Positions 26,512-35,137 are shown, counted from the stretch's first letter. The stretch: DNA of 64,000 nt from Arthrobacter crusticola (GCF_004357995.1 NZ_SMTK01000006.1:124001-188000); one strand, 5' to 3'. Notes: a model not told the origin generated them from the letters alone. Numbers and translations are program-made.

Positions 26512-27456
26512 GTGGACGAAACAGCTGTGGCCCCGGAGCCACCGGGCATCTTCGTGCCGGCCTTCCGGCACCCCGTCCACGCCTTCGGGCCCCGGACCCT
26601 GGATTTCGACCGGCAGGTGGCCCTCATGGCCATCATCAACCGGACCCCCGACTCGTTCTACGACTCGGGCCGGACCTTCGCCCTGGAGGCCGCCACGAAG
26701 GCCTCACTGGCCGCGGTGGCCGAGGGAGCCGACTGGATCGACATCGGCGGCGCGCCCTTCGCCCCCGGAGAACCCATCCCGGAGGCCGAAGAGGCCGAAC
26801 GCATCGTTCCCGTGATCGCCGCCGTGCGGGCGGCGGGCGACGTCATCATCTCCGCCGACACCTTCCACCCCTCGGTGGCGGCCGCGGCGCTCGCGGCGGG
26901 CGCCAACGTCGTCAACGACACCACGGGCCTGCGGAACCCGGACCTTGCCGCGGTGGTGGCGGACGCGGGAGCCCACGTGATCATCACGCACAGCCTCGCC
27001 GAGCCGCGCAGGGCGTACCCCCGGCCCCGCTACGACGACGTGGCCCGGGAAGTCGCCGACTTCCTGCTGCGCCGGGTCGACCTCGCGGTCTCACTGGGCG
27101 TCCCCGAGGAGCGCATCCTGCTCGATCCCGGGCACGACCTCAACAAAAACACCCTGCAGTCGCTGGAGCTCACCCGGCGCTTCGCCGAGATCGCCGGGCT
27201 CGGCTTTCCAACCCTCGCCGCCGTCTCGAACAAGGACTTCATCGGTGAGACCCTCGACGTCCCCAAGGAGTCGCGGACCGAAGGTTCCCTGGCGGCGGCG
27301 GTCATCTGCATCCTGGGCGGGGCGAGGATCGTGAGGATGCACAATGTTGCGGCGGCCCGTTCGGCACTGCGCCTGACCGAGGCCGTCCTGGGCTTCCGGC
27401 CTCCGGCCTACCTCCGGCACAACATGGGCGAACGGAACGGCTCCAACGGGCCATGA
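26512..27456 (+). CDS. Divergent dihydropteroate synthase paralogue (FolP2-like)
   Basis: A 314-residue protein with the DHPS TIM-barrel but altered active-site motifs. INRTPDSFYDSG (42-53) replaces NVTPDSFSDGG; DIGGAPFAPGE (77-87) lacks the Ser-Thr-Arg of DIGGESTRPG; ITHS (158-161) stands where MH is usual; SNKDFIG (239-245) replaces SRKxFIG; RMHNV (275-279) replaces RVHDV. Mycobacterial FolP2 shows the same type of changes and, as far as I recall, lacks DHPS activity. Folate synthesis should therefore not be assigned; an unidentified pterin-related role is likely. It is coupled by ATGA to a RibD-like reductase. The GTG start has no Shine-Dalgarno but follows TAGAAA by six bases. Confidence 0.85.
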   Translation: MDETAVAPEPPGIFVPAFRHPVHAFGPRTLDFDRQVALMAIINRTPDSFYDSGRTFALEAATKASLAAVAEGADWIDIGGAPFAPGEPIPEAEEAERIVPVIAAVRAAGDVIISADTFHPSVAAAALAAGANVVNDTTGLRNPDLAAVVADAGAHVIITHSLAEPRRAYPRPRYDDVAREVADFLLRRVDLAVSLGVPEERILLDPGHDLNKNTLQSLELTRRFAEIAGLGFPTLAAVSNKDFIGETLDVPKESRTEGSLAAAVICILGGARIVRMHNVAAARSALRLTEAVLGFRPPAYLRHNMGERNGSNGP

Positions 27457-28193
27457 TCACCTCCCTTCTCCCCGGCGCGCCCGGTCCGCTCACCGAGGCG
27501 GACCTGCTGGCCGAATACGCCTATCCGCCCACACCGGGACCCTTCGTCCGGTTCAACTTCATCGCGTCGGCCGACGGCGCCGCGGCCGTCGCCGGCCGCT
27601 CCGGCGGGCTGGGCAACGACGGGGACCGGCTGATCTTCGCCCTCCTGAGGCGGCTCGCGGACGTGATTCTCGTGGGCGCCGGCACAGTCCGCGCCGAGGG
27701 CTACGAAGGCGAGCTCATCGATCCGCACGCCCAGGCCGCGCGCCGCGCGTCGGGCCGGGCGGGCCACCCCGCCGTCGCCGTCATCTCCGGGTCGCTCGAT
27801 CTCGACCCCGACGCGGGCCTTTTCGCCGCACCGCCGGTGCGTCCCCTGATCTTTACCGCTACCGCTGCCGACCCCGGCCGGCGCCGCGCACTGGAGCGGG
27901 TTGCCGACGTCGTCGACTGCGGTGCCTCCGTGGTGGACCCTGCCCAGGTGGTGCGCCACCTGGCCGGGCGCGGCCTGGGGCGCGTGCTGTGCGAGGGCGG
28001 ACCGGCCGTCCTGGACTCCTTCACGGCCGCCGGCCTTATGGACGAGCTGTGCCTTTCGCTGAGCCCGCTCCTCGTCGGCGGGAAGGAACCCCGCATCTCC
28101 CACGGCACGGGCCCGCAGCAGCCGGTGCCGCTGCGGCTCGCATCCCTGCTGCATGAGGAATCGGCGCTCTATGCGCGGTACGTTCGACGCTGA
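27453..28193 (+). CDS. RibD C-terminal-type (pyrimidine/dihydrofolate) reductase
   Basis: A 246-residue NADPH-dependent reductase-like protein of the RibD C-terminal/DHFR superfamily. FVRFNFIASADGAAAVAGRS at the N-terminus, LADVILVGAGTVRAEGY, and GLGRVLCEGGPAVLDSFTAAG (read as RVLCEGGPAVLDSF) are typical. Family members reduce ribosylaminopyrimidines or similar substrates, but substrate cannot be deduced without the deaminase domain, which is absent. It starts inside the stop codon of the FolP2-like gene (ATGA), linking both to pterin or flavin chemistry. Confidence 0.88.
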   Translation: MITSLLPGAPGPLTEADLLAEYAYPPTPGPFVRFNFIASADGAAAVAGRSGGLGNDGDRLIFALLRRLADVILVGAGTVRAEGYEGELIDPHAQAARRASGRAGHPAVAVISGSLDLDPDAGLFAAPPVRPLIFTATAADPGRRRALERVADVVDCGASVVDPAQVVRHLAGRGLGRVLCEGGPAVLDSFTAAGLMDELCLSLSPLLVGGKEPRISHGTGPQQPVPLRLASLLHEESALYARYVRR

Positions 28194-28295
28194 GGTTCCC
28201 TCCGGTGCCCGCCGGGCGCCGAGGGCGGCACCGGGCGGGGCCCGGCCCGGTTCAGATGTGCAAAGTTCCGAAGTTTCCCCAATGAAAGGCGTGCG

Positions 28296-29252
28296 ATGCC
28301 CGAGCGGTCGGACCCGTCCTACTACGACATCCTGGGCATAGCGCCGGGTGCCACGCCGAAGCAGGTCAAGGACGCCTACCGCCGTGCCGCGCGGAAGGCC
28401 CACCCCGACCTCGGGGGCAGCGAAGAACTGTTCCACTCCGTGGCGGTCGCCTACGAGACCCTCTCCGATCCGGCGCGGCGCGAACAGTACGACAGGCGCG
28501 AACGGTTCGGCGGACGGCGCGACGAGGCCGCCGCCGGCTCCCGCAGTTTCGGCGGCGGCGCGCGTCCCGCCGGGAACTCCGGCTCGGGAGCCACGGACGA
28601 CGGCGTCTTCGCCCGTCCGCCCGTGTACCTCCCGCCCTTCTCCCCGGAGCAGCCCCCCGTGCTGCCCCTGGTGCTCGCAGGCCGGCAGTCGCACGGCGCC
28701 GCGCGCCAGCCCGGGCTGATCGCGCGCCTCGGCGCCGAGGCGAGATCCCGGCTTGACGGGGAACTGCGCACCACGGCCCTGGTGGAGGCCACCGTGCTGG
28801 AAGGGTACCCGGCGGCACGGCTCGTCAACGGCCTCGTGTTCCCCAACCGGGCCCGGACGGCCGCCGGCCACGTCGTGCTCGCCGGGTACCGGATCGCCGT
28901 CATCGATTCGTTCACGGCATCGCCCGGGAACTTCAGCTGGGACGGGCGTTCCCTGCGCCACCAGGGGCGCCCGGTGGCGCTGCGCATGCCCGCGACGGTG
29001 AGGGAGGTCCAGGAACTCTTCCCCGAATGCAACGTCACCGGTTGGGTCCTGATCCACGGGGCCCGCAACAACCCGTTCGACCCCGTCATCGACACTCCCC
29101 CGGGGTTCGACCGCTCGGCGCCCGCCCTGGTGCAGGTGGTCAACGCCGGGACCGCGGCCCGCACCCTCAAGACGTTCCTGGCCGCCGGACCCCAGCCCAA
29201 TACGGTGCAGCTTCCCGTGCTGGGGCGGCTGCTTTCGGCGGCCGGGAGCTAG
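28296..29252 (+). CDS. J-domain protein with uncharacterised C-terminus
   Basis: A 318-residue protein. The J domain (7-70) has YYDILGIAPGATPKQVKDAY, the DnaK-stimulating HPD at 36-38, and YETLSDPARREQYD. Gly/Phe and zinc-finger regions of true DnaJ are missing; a 75-residue Arg/Gly/Pro linker leads to an unknown C-terminal domain (about 130-318) with beta strands such as AGYRIAVIDSFTASPG and GWVLIHGARNNPFDP. This C-terminus resembles NERD-like or restriction-type endonuclease folds only vaguely, so I assign no activity. It likely delivers a specific client to DnaK. AAAGG precedes the ATG. Confidence 0.85.
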   Translation: MPERSDPSYYDILGIAPGATPKQVKDAYRRAARKAHPDLGGSEELFHSVAVAYETLSDPARREQYDRRERFGGRRDEAAAGSRSFGGGARPAGNSGSGATDDGVFARPPVYLPPFSPEQPPVLPLVLAGRQSHGAARQPGLIARLGAEARSRLDGELRTTALVEATVLEGYPAARLVNGLVFPNRARTAAGHVVLAGYRIAVIDSFTASPGNFSWDGRSLRHQGRPVALRMPATVREVQELFPECNVTGWVLIHGARNNPFDPVIDTPPGFDRSAPALVQVVNAGTAARTLKTFLAAGPQPNTVQLPVLGRLLSAAGS

Positions 29253-29255
29253 GAT
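29250..29255 (+). promoter_or_regulatory. Candidate -10 (TAGGAT) for a leaderless trmL mRNA
   Basis: TAGGAT includes the TAG stop codon of the J-domain gene and ends six bases before the GTG of trmL. GGAG lies only two or three bases from that GTG, too close for good Shine-Dalgarno spacing, so either coupling or leaderless initiation is possible. Confidence 0.4.
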
Positions 29256-29261
29256 GGAGCG

Positions 29262-29729
29262 GTGTTCCGTATCCTCTTCCACTCCCCCGAAATTCCGGGC
29301 AACACCGGCAATGCGATCCGCCTTGCAGCGGTAGCCGGAGCCGAACTCCACCTGGTGGAGCCCCTCGGGTTCAGCCTCGAGGATTCGAAGCTGCGCCGGG
29401 CAGGCCTGGACTACCACGACCTGGCGGTCCTGCGCGTCCACGCCGACCTCGAATCCGCCTGGCGGGCGCTCGCCCCCGAGAGGGTCTACGCGTTCACCGC
29501 CGAGGGGGACGTTTCCTACACCGACATCAGCTACCGGCCTTCGGATGTGCTCCTGTTCGGCCCGGAATCGGTGGGCCTGCCCGAGGAGGTCAAGCAGGAT
29601 CCCCACGTCACGGCGAGGGTCCGCCTGCCGATGCTCCCCTCGCGGCGCTCGCTCAACCTGGCCAATACCGCCTCGATCGCCCTCTACGAGGCCTGGCGCC
29701 AGCATGGCTTCGCCGGCGCCGACCGCTGA
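29262..29729 (+). CDS. trmL: tRNA (cytidine/uridine-34 2'-O)-methyltransferase TrmL
   Basis: A 155-residue SPOUT methyltransferase, the minimal TrmL size. The knot motifs are PEIPGNTGNAIRLAA near the N-terminus, LLFGPESVGLP (about 96-106), and LPMLPSRRSLNLANTASIAL near the C-terminus, which bind S-adenosylmethionine. TrmL methylates the wobble ribose of tRNA-Leu isoacceptors and acts as a homodimer. GTG is the start. It lies nine bases after the J-domain gene. Confidence 0.93.
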   Translation: MFRILFHSPEIPGNTGNAIRLAAVAGAELHLVEPLGFSLEDSKLRRAGLDYHDLAVLRVHADLESAWRALAPERVYAFTAEGDVSYTDISYRPSDVLLFGPESVGLPEEVKQDPHVTARVRLPMLPSRRSLNLANTASIALYEAWRQHGFAGADR

Positions 29730-29749
29730 CCCACCCTAGGAGCCCGCAG

Positions 29750-30571
29750 ATGACCCCACGCCACGCCTCAGCCCTCCCGGACCAGGGGGCCGAGGACTTC
29801 GAACTGCTGGCTCCCGCCCTGTGGAACCCGATCGCCAATGCGGTGGTCGCCGCCGCCGACGTGCATCTGGGTGAGCTGGTGCTCGACGCCTGGGCCGGCA
29901 CCGGCGCCGGCACCATTCCCGCGGCCCAGCTCTGCGGGCCGGACGGGACCGTCGACGCCGTCGACCCGTCAGCGGCGATGCTCGATATGGCGCGGGCCAA
30001 GGCCGAGGCACTGAACCTTGAGAACATCCGTTTCAGCGTCGGCGACCCCGCACACTGGAGCGCCGGTCCCTACGATGCCGTCCTCTGCTGCTACGGGCTC
30101 TTCCTCGTCCCGGACATGGCAGCGACGACCACCCGGATGGCCTCCCTCCTTCGCCCCGGCGGACGCCTTGCCCTGAGCACCTGGAACGAGGGCGCACTCG
30201 AGGGGTTCGAGGCGATCCTCCTCGAGGCCTGCGGCGCAGAGCGGGCCCCGGCGGTTTACCAGGCCCGCCCGGACTTCACCGCCAACTGGGAAAAGCTCGC
30301 CTCCGAGGAGAAGCTGGTGGACTGGCTGGCCGCCCACGGATTCCGGGAAGCGGAGGTTCAGGCGGTGTCGCTGTCGGTTCCCCTCGAACCCGGAATGGCC
30401 TGGTCGCTGGTGCTCGGCAGCGGCTACCGCACGGTGCTCCCTGAAGCACCGGATCTGCGCGGACGGATCCGCGACCGGTTCACCGCGCTGCTCGGCGAGG
30501 ACTTCGTGCTGAACGCCGATTCCCTCGTTGCCACGGCCCGGGTCGGAGAACCCGGGCAGACCCCGGGCTGA
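29750..30571 (+). CDS. Class I SAM-dependent methyltransferase
   Basis: A 273-residue methyltransferase of the UbiE/Methyltransf_11 type. Motif I is VLDAWAGTGAGTIPAA; the acidic residue after strand beta-2 is in VDAVDPSAAMLDMA; post-motif DAVLCCYGLFLVPD and LRPGGRLALSTWN complete the fold. The substrate is unknown; small-molecule methylation is more likely than nucleic acid. TAGGAGCCCGCAG is a good ribosome site for the ATG. Two strong hairpins follow its stop codon. Confidence 0.88.
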   Translation: MTPRHASALPDQGAEDFELLAPALWNPIANAVVAAADVHLGELVLDAWAGTGAGTIPAAQLCGPDGTVDAVDPSAAMLDMARAKAEALNLENIRFSVGDPAHWSAGPYDAVLCCYGLFLVPDMAATTTRMASLLRPGGRLALSTWNEGALEGFEAILLEACGAERAPAVYQARPDFTANWEKLASEEKLVDWLAAHGFREAEVQAVSLSVPLEPGMAWSLVLGSGYRTVLPEAPDLRGRIRDRFTALLGEDFVLNADSLVATARVGEPGQTPG

Positions 30572-30597
30572 CGCACGCACCCCCCGGCCCGCTGTTC

Positions 30598-30644
30598 GGG
30601 CCGAGCCGGCCCCCGGACCGGCCCATCCGGAACCGGCTCGGCTC
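30598..30644 (+). terminator. Hairpin downstream of the methyltransferase gene
   Basis: GCCGAGCCGG (30600-30609) pairs perfectly with CCGGCTCGGC (30633-30642), extended by a G-U and a G-C pair, around a 23-base spacer that can itself form CCGG pairs. No U-run follows. It starts 27 bases after the stop codon. Confidence 0.55.
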
Positions 30645-30662
30645 CGAATCCGTTGCATGGAC

Positions 30663-30694
30663 GCCCCGGGCCGCAGTGGACGGCGGCCCGGGGC
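30663..30694 (+). terminator. Second hairpin in tandem, 12-bp stem
   Basis: GCCCCGGGCCGC (30663-30674) pairs perfectly with GCGGCCCGGGGC (30683-30694) around an eight-base loop. Together with the hairpin at 30598 it probably isolates the methyltransferase transcript from sigK. Confidence 0.6.
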
Positions 30695-30841
30695 ACCACC
30701 TGCGCAAACGGCGTGGGCGCAGCTGACAGAGTTTCCGGAGCACATTAAGGGCGGTGAAGTGGGTGAATCGGGTCTCGGAAAGGCTGCATGCCGTGCTCCT
30801 CCCCTCTTCAAGGGATGTTCGGCACCGGGCGGTTGGCGCTC

Positions 30842-30847
30842 TATGCT
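30842..30847 (+). promoter_or_regulatory. Candidate -10 (TATGCT) for sigK
   Basis: TATGCT lies eight bases before the ATG at 30856. No Shine-Dalgarno is present between them, so a leaderless or nearly leaderless transcript is plausible. Confidence 0.45.
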
Positions 30848-30855
30848 TGGACCCT

Positions 30856-31482
30856 ATGGACACGCCACGAGTAAGCCGGGCCACAGCCGGGAGAACCCCA
30901 GCGGGTGGGCTGGCCGATGATGCTGCCGGCACCGCCGGCGAGCCCACGCTGACCGACCTCCTGCTGCGGATCGCCGGGCAGGACCAGGAGGCCTTTGCCG
31001 CGTTCTACGCCCAGACCTCCCGGCGTGTCTACGGGCTGGCCCGGCGGGTCCTGATCGACCCGGAACTGAGCGAGGACGCAACCCAGGAGGTCTACCTCCA
31101 GGTGTGGAACAGCGCCGGGCGGTTCGATCCGGCCGCCGGCAGCCCGATGGCCTGGCTGATGACCCTGGCCCACCGGCGGGCCGTCGATAAGGTCCGGTCC
31201 GAGCAGAGCTCGACCGACCGGGAAGCACGGTATGGCGCTGCCACCCAGACCATCGACCACGACGACGTCGTTGACACGGTGACCCAGCGGCTTGAGGCCG
31301 AGACCGTGGTGAAGTGCCTCGACACCCTCACAGACACCCAACAGGAATCTGTCAGGCTCGCCTACTACGGTGGACTGACCTACCGTGAAGTCGCAGAGAA
31401 GCTCGGGGTTGCGGTACCCACCATCAAGTCGAGGATCCGGGACGGCTTGATCCGCCTCAAGGCATGCCTGGGGGTGAGCTGA
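30856..31482 (+). CDS. sigK: ECF sigma factor SigK
   Basis: A 208-residue ECF sigma factor. Region 2 (about 50-110) contains LSEDATQEVYLQVWNSAGRF and MAWLMTLAHRRAVDKVR; region 4 (about 150-205) contains YREVAEKLGVAVPTIKSRI. Sequence and the linked RskA-type anti-sigma factor identify the SigK group, which in mycobacteria controls secreted antigens under redox or membrane stress. An in-frame start 34 codons upstream is rejected because its residues lie before the promoter-like TATGCT and do not resemble sigma factors. It is followed directly by rskA. Confidence 0.92.
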   Translation: MDTPRVSRATAGRTPAGGLADDAAGTAGEPTLTDLLLRIAGQDQEAFAAFYAQTSRRVYGLARRVLIDPELSEDATQEVYLQVWNSAGRFDPAAGSPMAWLMTLAHRRAVDKVRSEQSSTDREARYGAATQTIDHDDVVDTVTQRLEAETVVKCLDTLTDTQQESVRLAYYGGLTYREVAEKLGVAVPTIKSRIRDGLIRLKACLGVS

Positions 31483-32367
31483 TTGCAGGACAAGGACATG
31501 AACAGACAATTCGCAGAAGACCTTCAGCAGGACCTCCAACGCGGGCATGTGCTCGAGTGGGCCGAGATGTATGCCCTGGACGCCGTGACCGACGACGAGC
31601 GCACCGCGATCGAGGAGTTCCTGGCCCACGATGAGGGCCTCCGGCAGGCCTTCAACGATCGGGTCCGCTCGAACCGCGAGACGATCACCACGGCCTATGC
31701 CATCCAGGAGGAAGAGCCTCCGGCCGGGCTGCTCGAGAAAATCCTGAGCCAGATTCCCGCCTCCGCACCGGCCGGCACCGGCGGCACAAGCGGCGGCACT
31801 GAAGCGCCGGCAGGGGACCCGGCCGGCGCCACTGCTGCGCGACCGGCCGCCACCGCTGGAGGCGGCGCTTCCGCGGCCGGCGACGAACTCGCCCGCAGGC
31901 GGCGGACGAAAGGGATGTGGGCCTCCCCCGCCACCCGCTGGCTGACCGCGGCAGCGGCGGCGGTGCTGGTTGCTGTCGGAGGTGTCACCGTGGCGCAGAA
32001 CCTCGGGCAGACCTCCATTGAGCAGGAAGTCCTCCAGGCCTCCGACGTCGTCACCGGCTCCTACGTGATTCCCGCCGGCGGCACCGCGGGCCTGGCTTTG
32101 TCCGAGGAGGAGGACGCCGCGGTGGTGACGCTGAAGGGCGTCCCCGCCCCGCCCGAAGGCTCCGTGTACCAGATGTGGCGGCTGCCCGCGGACGGGTCGG
32201 CGCCCGTCTCGGTCAGCACGATGGACGCCGAAGACGTCGCCGGCACGAAGGTCACCGAGGTCGAGGGGATCAGTTCCTTCAGGGGCATCGCCATTACCGT
32301 CGAGCCCGACGGCGGGTCACCGGTTCCCACCACGCCCGTCATCGCAGAGATCCCCTTCCGCACCTAA
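31483..32367 (+). CDS. rskA: Anti-sigma-K factor RskA
   Basis: A 294-residue single-pass protein. An N-terminal zinc-less anti-sigma domain (about 18-75, EWAEMYALDAVTDDERTAIE) binds SigK. A Gly/Ala/Thr-rich linker leads to a membrane helix (153-171), and an extracytoplasmic RskA C-terminal domain follows (GSVYQMWRLPADGSAPVSV, about 220-290). Regulated proteolysis of the membrane form releases SigK. TTG at 31483 directly abuts the sigK stop codon; ATG at 31498 is the alternative start. A strong terminator follows at 32408. Confidence 0.92.
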   Translation: MQDKDMNRQFAEDLQQDLQRGHVLEWAEMYALDAVTDDERTAIEEFLAHDEGLRQAFNDRVRSNRETITTAYAIQEEEPPAGLLEKILSQIPASAPAGTGGTSGGTEAPAGDPAGATAARPAATAGGGASAAGDELARRRRTKGMWASPATRWLTAAAAAVLVAVGGVTVAQNLGQTSIEQEVLQASDVVTGSYVIPAGGTAGLALSEEEDAAVVTLKGVPAPPEGSVYQMWRLPADGSAPVSVSTMDAEDVAGTKVTEVEGISSFRGIAITVEPDGGSPVPTTPVIAEIPFRT

Positions 32368-32407
32368 GCGGCGGGCGGGGGCAGGCGGCTCTGACAGGAA
32401 ACGTAAA

Positions 32408-32431
32408 GGGGCCCGGTCGATACCGGGCCCC
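32408..32431 (+). terminator. Rho-independent terminator after rskA
   Basis: GGGGCCCGGT and ACCGGGCCCC form a perfect 10-bp stem with loop CGAT, followed by TTCGCTT. The symmetrical stem could also serve the convergent PIG-L operon from the other strand. Confidence 0.8.
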
Positions 32432-32473
32432 TTCGCTTGTGCTGTCAGCCTGCGCTGTTCCGCCTGTGCCGGG

Positions 32474-33220
32474 CTAGAAGCCGGCGATGGTCTGCTCGGT
32501 ATTCACGCCCACGACGTGGAACCCCTCGGCGCTGCGCCCGCCCGGCAGCCCCCCGCGGACGGCATTGCCTAGGAGCATGCTGCGGACCGCGGCATCCATC
32601 TTCTCGACATCGGGATGCTGGCTGATGTGGGTACGGATGGCCTGGAGCTTCACGTCCTCGAAGCCGGTGACGTCGACGAAGTGGTTTTCCTTCTCCTCGG
32701 GCCCGCCGTAGAACCACAGCCAGGGCACCCGGTAGGCCTCAAGCCCGGCCGCCGCCAGCTCAGGGAAGGCGAACGGGTTCTCCACCGCCGGGTACACCGC
32801 CCGCGTGACGGCCTCTCCGCAGGCGAGGTGGTCGGGGTGGCTCTTCTGCAGCCGGTCCCAGTTCCGTTCCGGGTGGGAGGAGACAACGATATCGGGGCGC
32901 ACCTCTCGGATGCGGGCCACGATGCCGCGGATCACTGCCTCGGTGGGGCTCAGGTAACCGTCCCGTTCGCCGAGGAAGCTCACGTCCTCGACGCCAACGA
33001 GGCGCGCCGCCCGGCGCTGCTCCTCGTGGCGCGTTTCGACGATGGTGTTCCGGTGCTCCTCGGAAAAGCCCCCGGCGTCACCGTCGGTCAGGATGCAGTA
33101 GCTCACCTGGATCCCGGCCGTGGTCCAGGCGGCCACGGTGCCGGCCGCCCCGAAGTCGAGGTCGTCGGGGTGGGCGGCGAAGCACAGGACGCGGCGGATG
33201 GTGTTGCGTTCGGGTTCCAC
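32474..33220 (-). CDS. PIG-L family deacetylase
   Basis: A 248-residue LmbE/PIG-L zinc hydrolase. The metal motif HPDD is at 17-20, with a second metal-site HPDH at 128-131 and SSHPERNWDRLQ near 114-125. Family members deacetylate N-acetylglucosamine-type substrates; MshB and Mca act in mycothiol metabolism and detoxification. Whether this one belongs to either is unclear. It begins with GTG one base after the etfA stop codon, so it is co-transcribed with the electron-transfer flavoprotein. That pairing is recurrent in this lineage, to my knowledge, but unexplained. Confidence 0.88.
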   Translation of the reverse strand: MEPERNTIRRVLCFAAHPDDLDFGAAGTVAAWTTAGIQVSYCILTDGDAGGFSEEHRNTIVETRHEEQRRAARLVGVEDVSFLGERDGYLSPTEAVIRGIVARIREVRPDIVVSSHPERNWDRLQKSHPDHLACGEAVTRAVYPAVENPFAFPELAAAGLEAYRVPWLWFYGGPEEKENHFVDVTGFEDVKLQAIRTHISQHPDVEKMDAAVRSMLLGNAVRGGLPGGRSAEGFHVVGVNTEQTIAGF

Positions 33221-33221
33221 C

Positions 33222-34169
33222 TCAGGCCCTGCGCTTCCGGATCTCCTCGGCCGCCTGCGGCAGGACGGTGAACAGGTCGCCCACCACGCCGAAGTCGGCG
33301 ATCTCGAAGACGGGTGAATCGGGATCCTTATTGATCGCCACGATCACCTGGGAGGTCTGCATCCCGGCCTTCTGCTGCACGGCCCCGGAGATGCCCGCCG
33401 AGATGTACAGCTGGGGGGACACCGTCTTGCCGGTCTGGCCGATTTGTGCCGAGTGCTCGATCCACCCGGCGTCGGTCGCCGCCCGGGAAGCGCCAACGGC
33501 CCCGCCGAGGAGGTCGGCGAGTTCCTCGAGCGGGGCGAAGTTACCGTCCACGCCGCGCCCTCCGGCGACGATCACGCGGGCCTCCGCGAGGTCCGGCCGG
33601 CCGGTGGCGGGCTTGTCGACCCGGCCGGTGATGACCGCGGCGGCGGCCGGGACCGGAACCTCGACCCGGACGGTCTCCGGCGTGGCCGGCTGCCCGGCCT
33701 CGGCGGCCTCGATGCTGTTGGGCTTCACCGCGAGAATCGGGATGCCGGTGGTGACCCGGCACTGTGAGGTGTAGGACCCGGCGAAGACGGATTTCGTCGC
33801 GGTCAGGTCATCAGCCACCGCGACGACATCGGTGATGACGCCAGATTCCAGCCTGACTCCCGCACGGGCGGCGATTTCCTTCGCCTCGTAGGCGTTGCCG
33901 AGCAGCACCACCGACGCACCGGAGGCCCGCACCGCCTCGGCCAGGAAGGCGGCCTTGCCCGCGACCAGGGACTTTCCCACCGACGGATCGGCGGGCAGGT
34001 AGCAGGTGGACACCCCGTAGGAGCCCAGTCCGTCGAGCAGGGGGTCGCCGGCGTCGCCGGCCACCGCTGCGACGGGATCGCCGAGGGTCCCTGCCAGGGT
34101 GAGCAGTTCCCGGTCATTCTTGGCGAGTACCGCGCCGGGGTCGTGGAGGAAGACAAGTACCGTAGGCAT
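33222..34169 (-). CDS. etfA: Electron transfer flavoprotein alpha subunit
   Basis: A 315-residue EtfA/FixB subunit. The C-terminal FAD domain has GGRGVDGNFAPLEELADLLG, GASRAATDAGW, and the signature YISAGISGAVQQKAGMQTSQ followed by INKDPDSPVFEIADFGVVGD. It forms a heterodimer with EtfB and passes electrons from acyl-CoA and other dehydrogenases to the quinone pool. The ATG has AAAGGAGA upstream. It lies 39 bases after etfB. Confidence 0.96.
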   Translation of the reverse strand: MPTVLVFLHDPGAVLAKNDRELLTLAGTLGDPVAAVAGDAGDPLLDGLGSYGVSTCYLPADPSVGKSLVAGKAAFLAEAVRASGASVVLLGNAYEAKEIAARAGVRLESGVITDVVAVADDLTATKSVFAGSYTSQCRVTTGIPILAVKPNSIEAAEAGQPATPETVRVEVPVPAAAAVITGRVDKPATGRPDLAEARVIVAGGRGVDGNFAPLEELADLLGGAVGASRAATDAGWIEHSAQIGQTGKTVSPQLYISAGISGAVQQKAGMQTSQVIVAINKDPDSPVFEIADFGVVGDLFTVLPQAAEEIRKRRA

Positions 34170-34208
34170 GCTGCGGTCTCCTTTTCGAAGGAAGTGGTGG
34201 GCGGCGGG

Positions 34209-35036
34209 CTAGAGGAGCTTTTGTCCCGCGAGGAAGTCGACGAGCCGCAGGCCCGCGTCGCCTTCGTCCGTGATCACGATGCCCTGGCTGCGGGGAGGCC
34301 GCGGTTCGGCGGCCTCGACGGCCGTCCAGGAGCCGGCGAACCCGACCTCGTCGGCGGCCAGTCCGATGTCGGAGAGGGACAGCGTGCGCAGCGGCTTCTT
34401 CTTCGCCGCCATGATGCCCTTGAAGTTGGGGTAGCGCGGCTCATTGATCTGGTCCGTGACCGACACCAGGGCGGGCAGCTGACAGGTGATGGTCTCGGAG
34501 TAGGCATCGCCGTCGCGGCGGGCCGTGAGCGTCCACCCCGGTTCCGCGGCCTCAAGCTCGAGGGCCGCGGCGAAGGTCACCTGGGGCAGGTCGAGGCGTT
34601 CAGCCAGCTGGGCCGGAACCAGGGAGGTCTCCCCGTCCGTTGAGGCCATGCCCGTGAGGATCAGGTCGAAGGGGCCGAGGTGGGAAATCAGTGCGGCGAG
34701 CGCGCGGGACGTCGCGGAGGCATCCGATCCGGCCAGAGCGTCGTCGGTGAGGTGGACACCCTCGGCCGCACCCATCTGCAGGGCCTTCTTCACGGCGCTG
34801 ACGGCCGGACCCGGGCCCATAGTGACAGCCGTGACCCGGTGCCCGGCCGCATCGCCGCCGTGCTGCTCGATGAGCTGGAGGGCCGCTTCGAGGGCGTACT
34901 CGTCGAGTTCGGAGAGGATGCTCTCGGAGCGTTCGGTGGTGTGGCGGGGGCCGTTGAGGTGGCGGTCGAACTGCGCGTCGGGCACGTGCTTGACCAGTAC
35001 GGCGATATTCAGTCCCGGAGTCGGGGCCTCGTCCAT
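34209..35036 (-). CDS. etfB: Electron transfer flavoprotein beta subunit
   Basis: A 275-residue EtfB/FixA subunit that binds AMP and docks with EtfA. Visible signatures include IAVLVKHVPDAQFDR, LSELDEYALEAALQL, MGPGPAVSAVKKALQMGA, and VTDQINEPRYPNFKGIMAAK, the family's recognition loop and C-terminal segment. AGGAAGG precedes the ATG. It is the first gene of etfB-etfA-PIG-L. No ETF-quinone oxidoreductase gene is visible nearby. Confidence 0.96.
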   Translation of the reverse strand: MDEAPTPGLNIAVLVKHVPDAQFDRHLNGPRHTTERSESILSELDEYALEAALQLIEQHGGDAAGHRVTAVTMGPGPAVSAVKKALQMGAAEGVHLTDDALAGSDASATSRALAALISHLGPFDLILTGMASTDGETSLVPAQLAERLDLPQVTFAAALELEAAEPGWTLTARRDGDAYSETITCQLPALVSVTDQINEPRYPNFKGIMAAKKKPLRTLSLSDIGLAADEVGFAGSWTAVEAAEPRPPRSQGIVITDEGDAGLRLVDFLAGQKLL

Positions 35037-35137
35037 GAGAAACCTTCCTAAGGTGGCAGTCTGTCCCGCGCTCTAGCTAACCATAAAGTTGTCCGGACCT
35101 TCGCCGGCGGGGCGCCCCTGCCGGGGCACCCCGGGAA

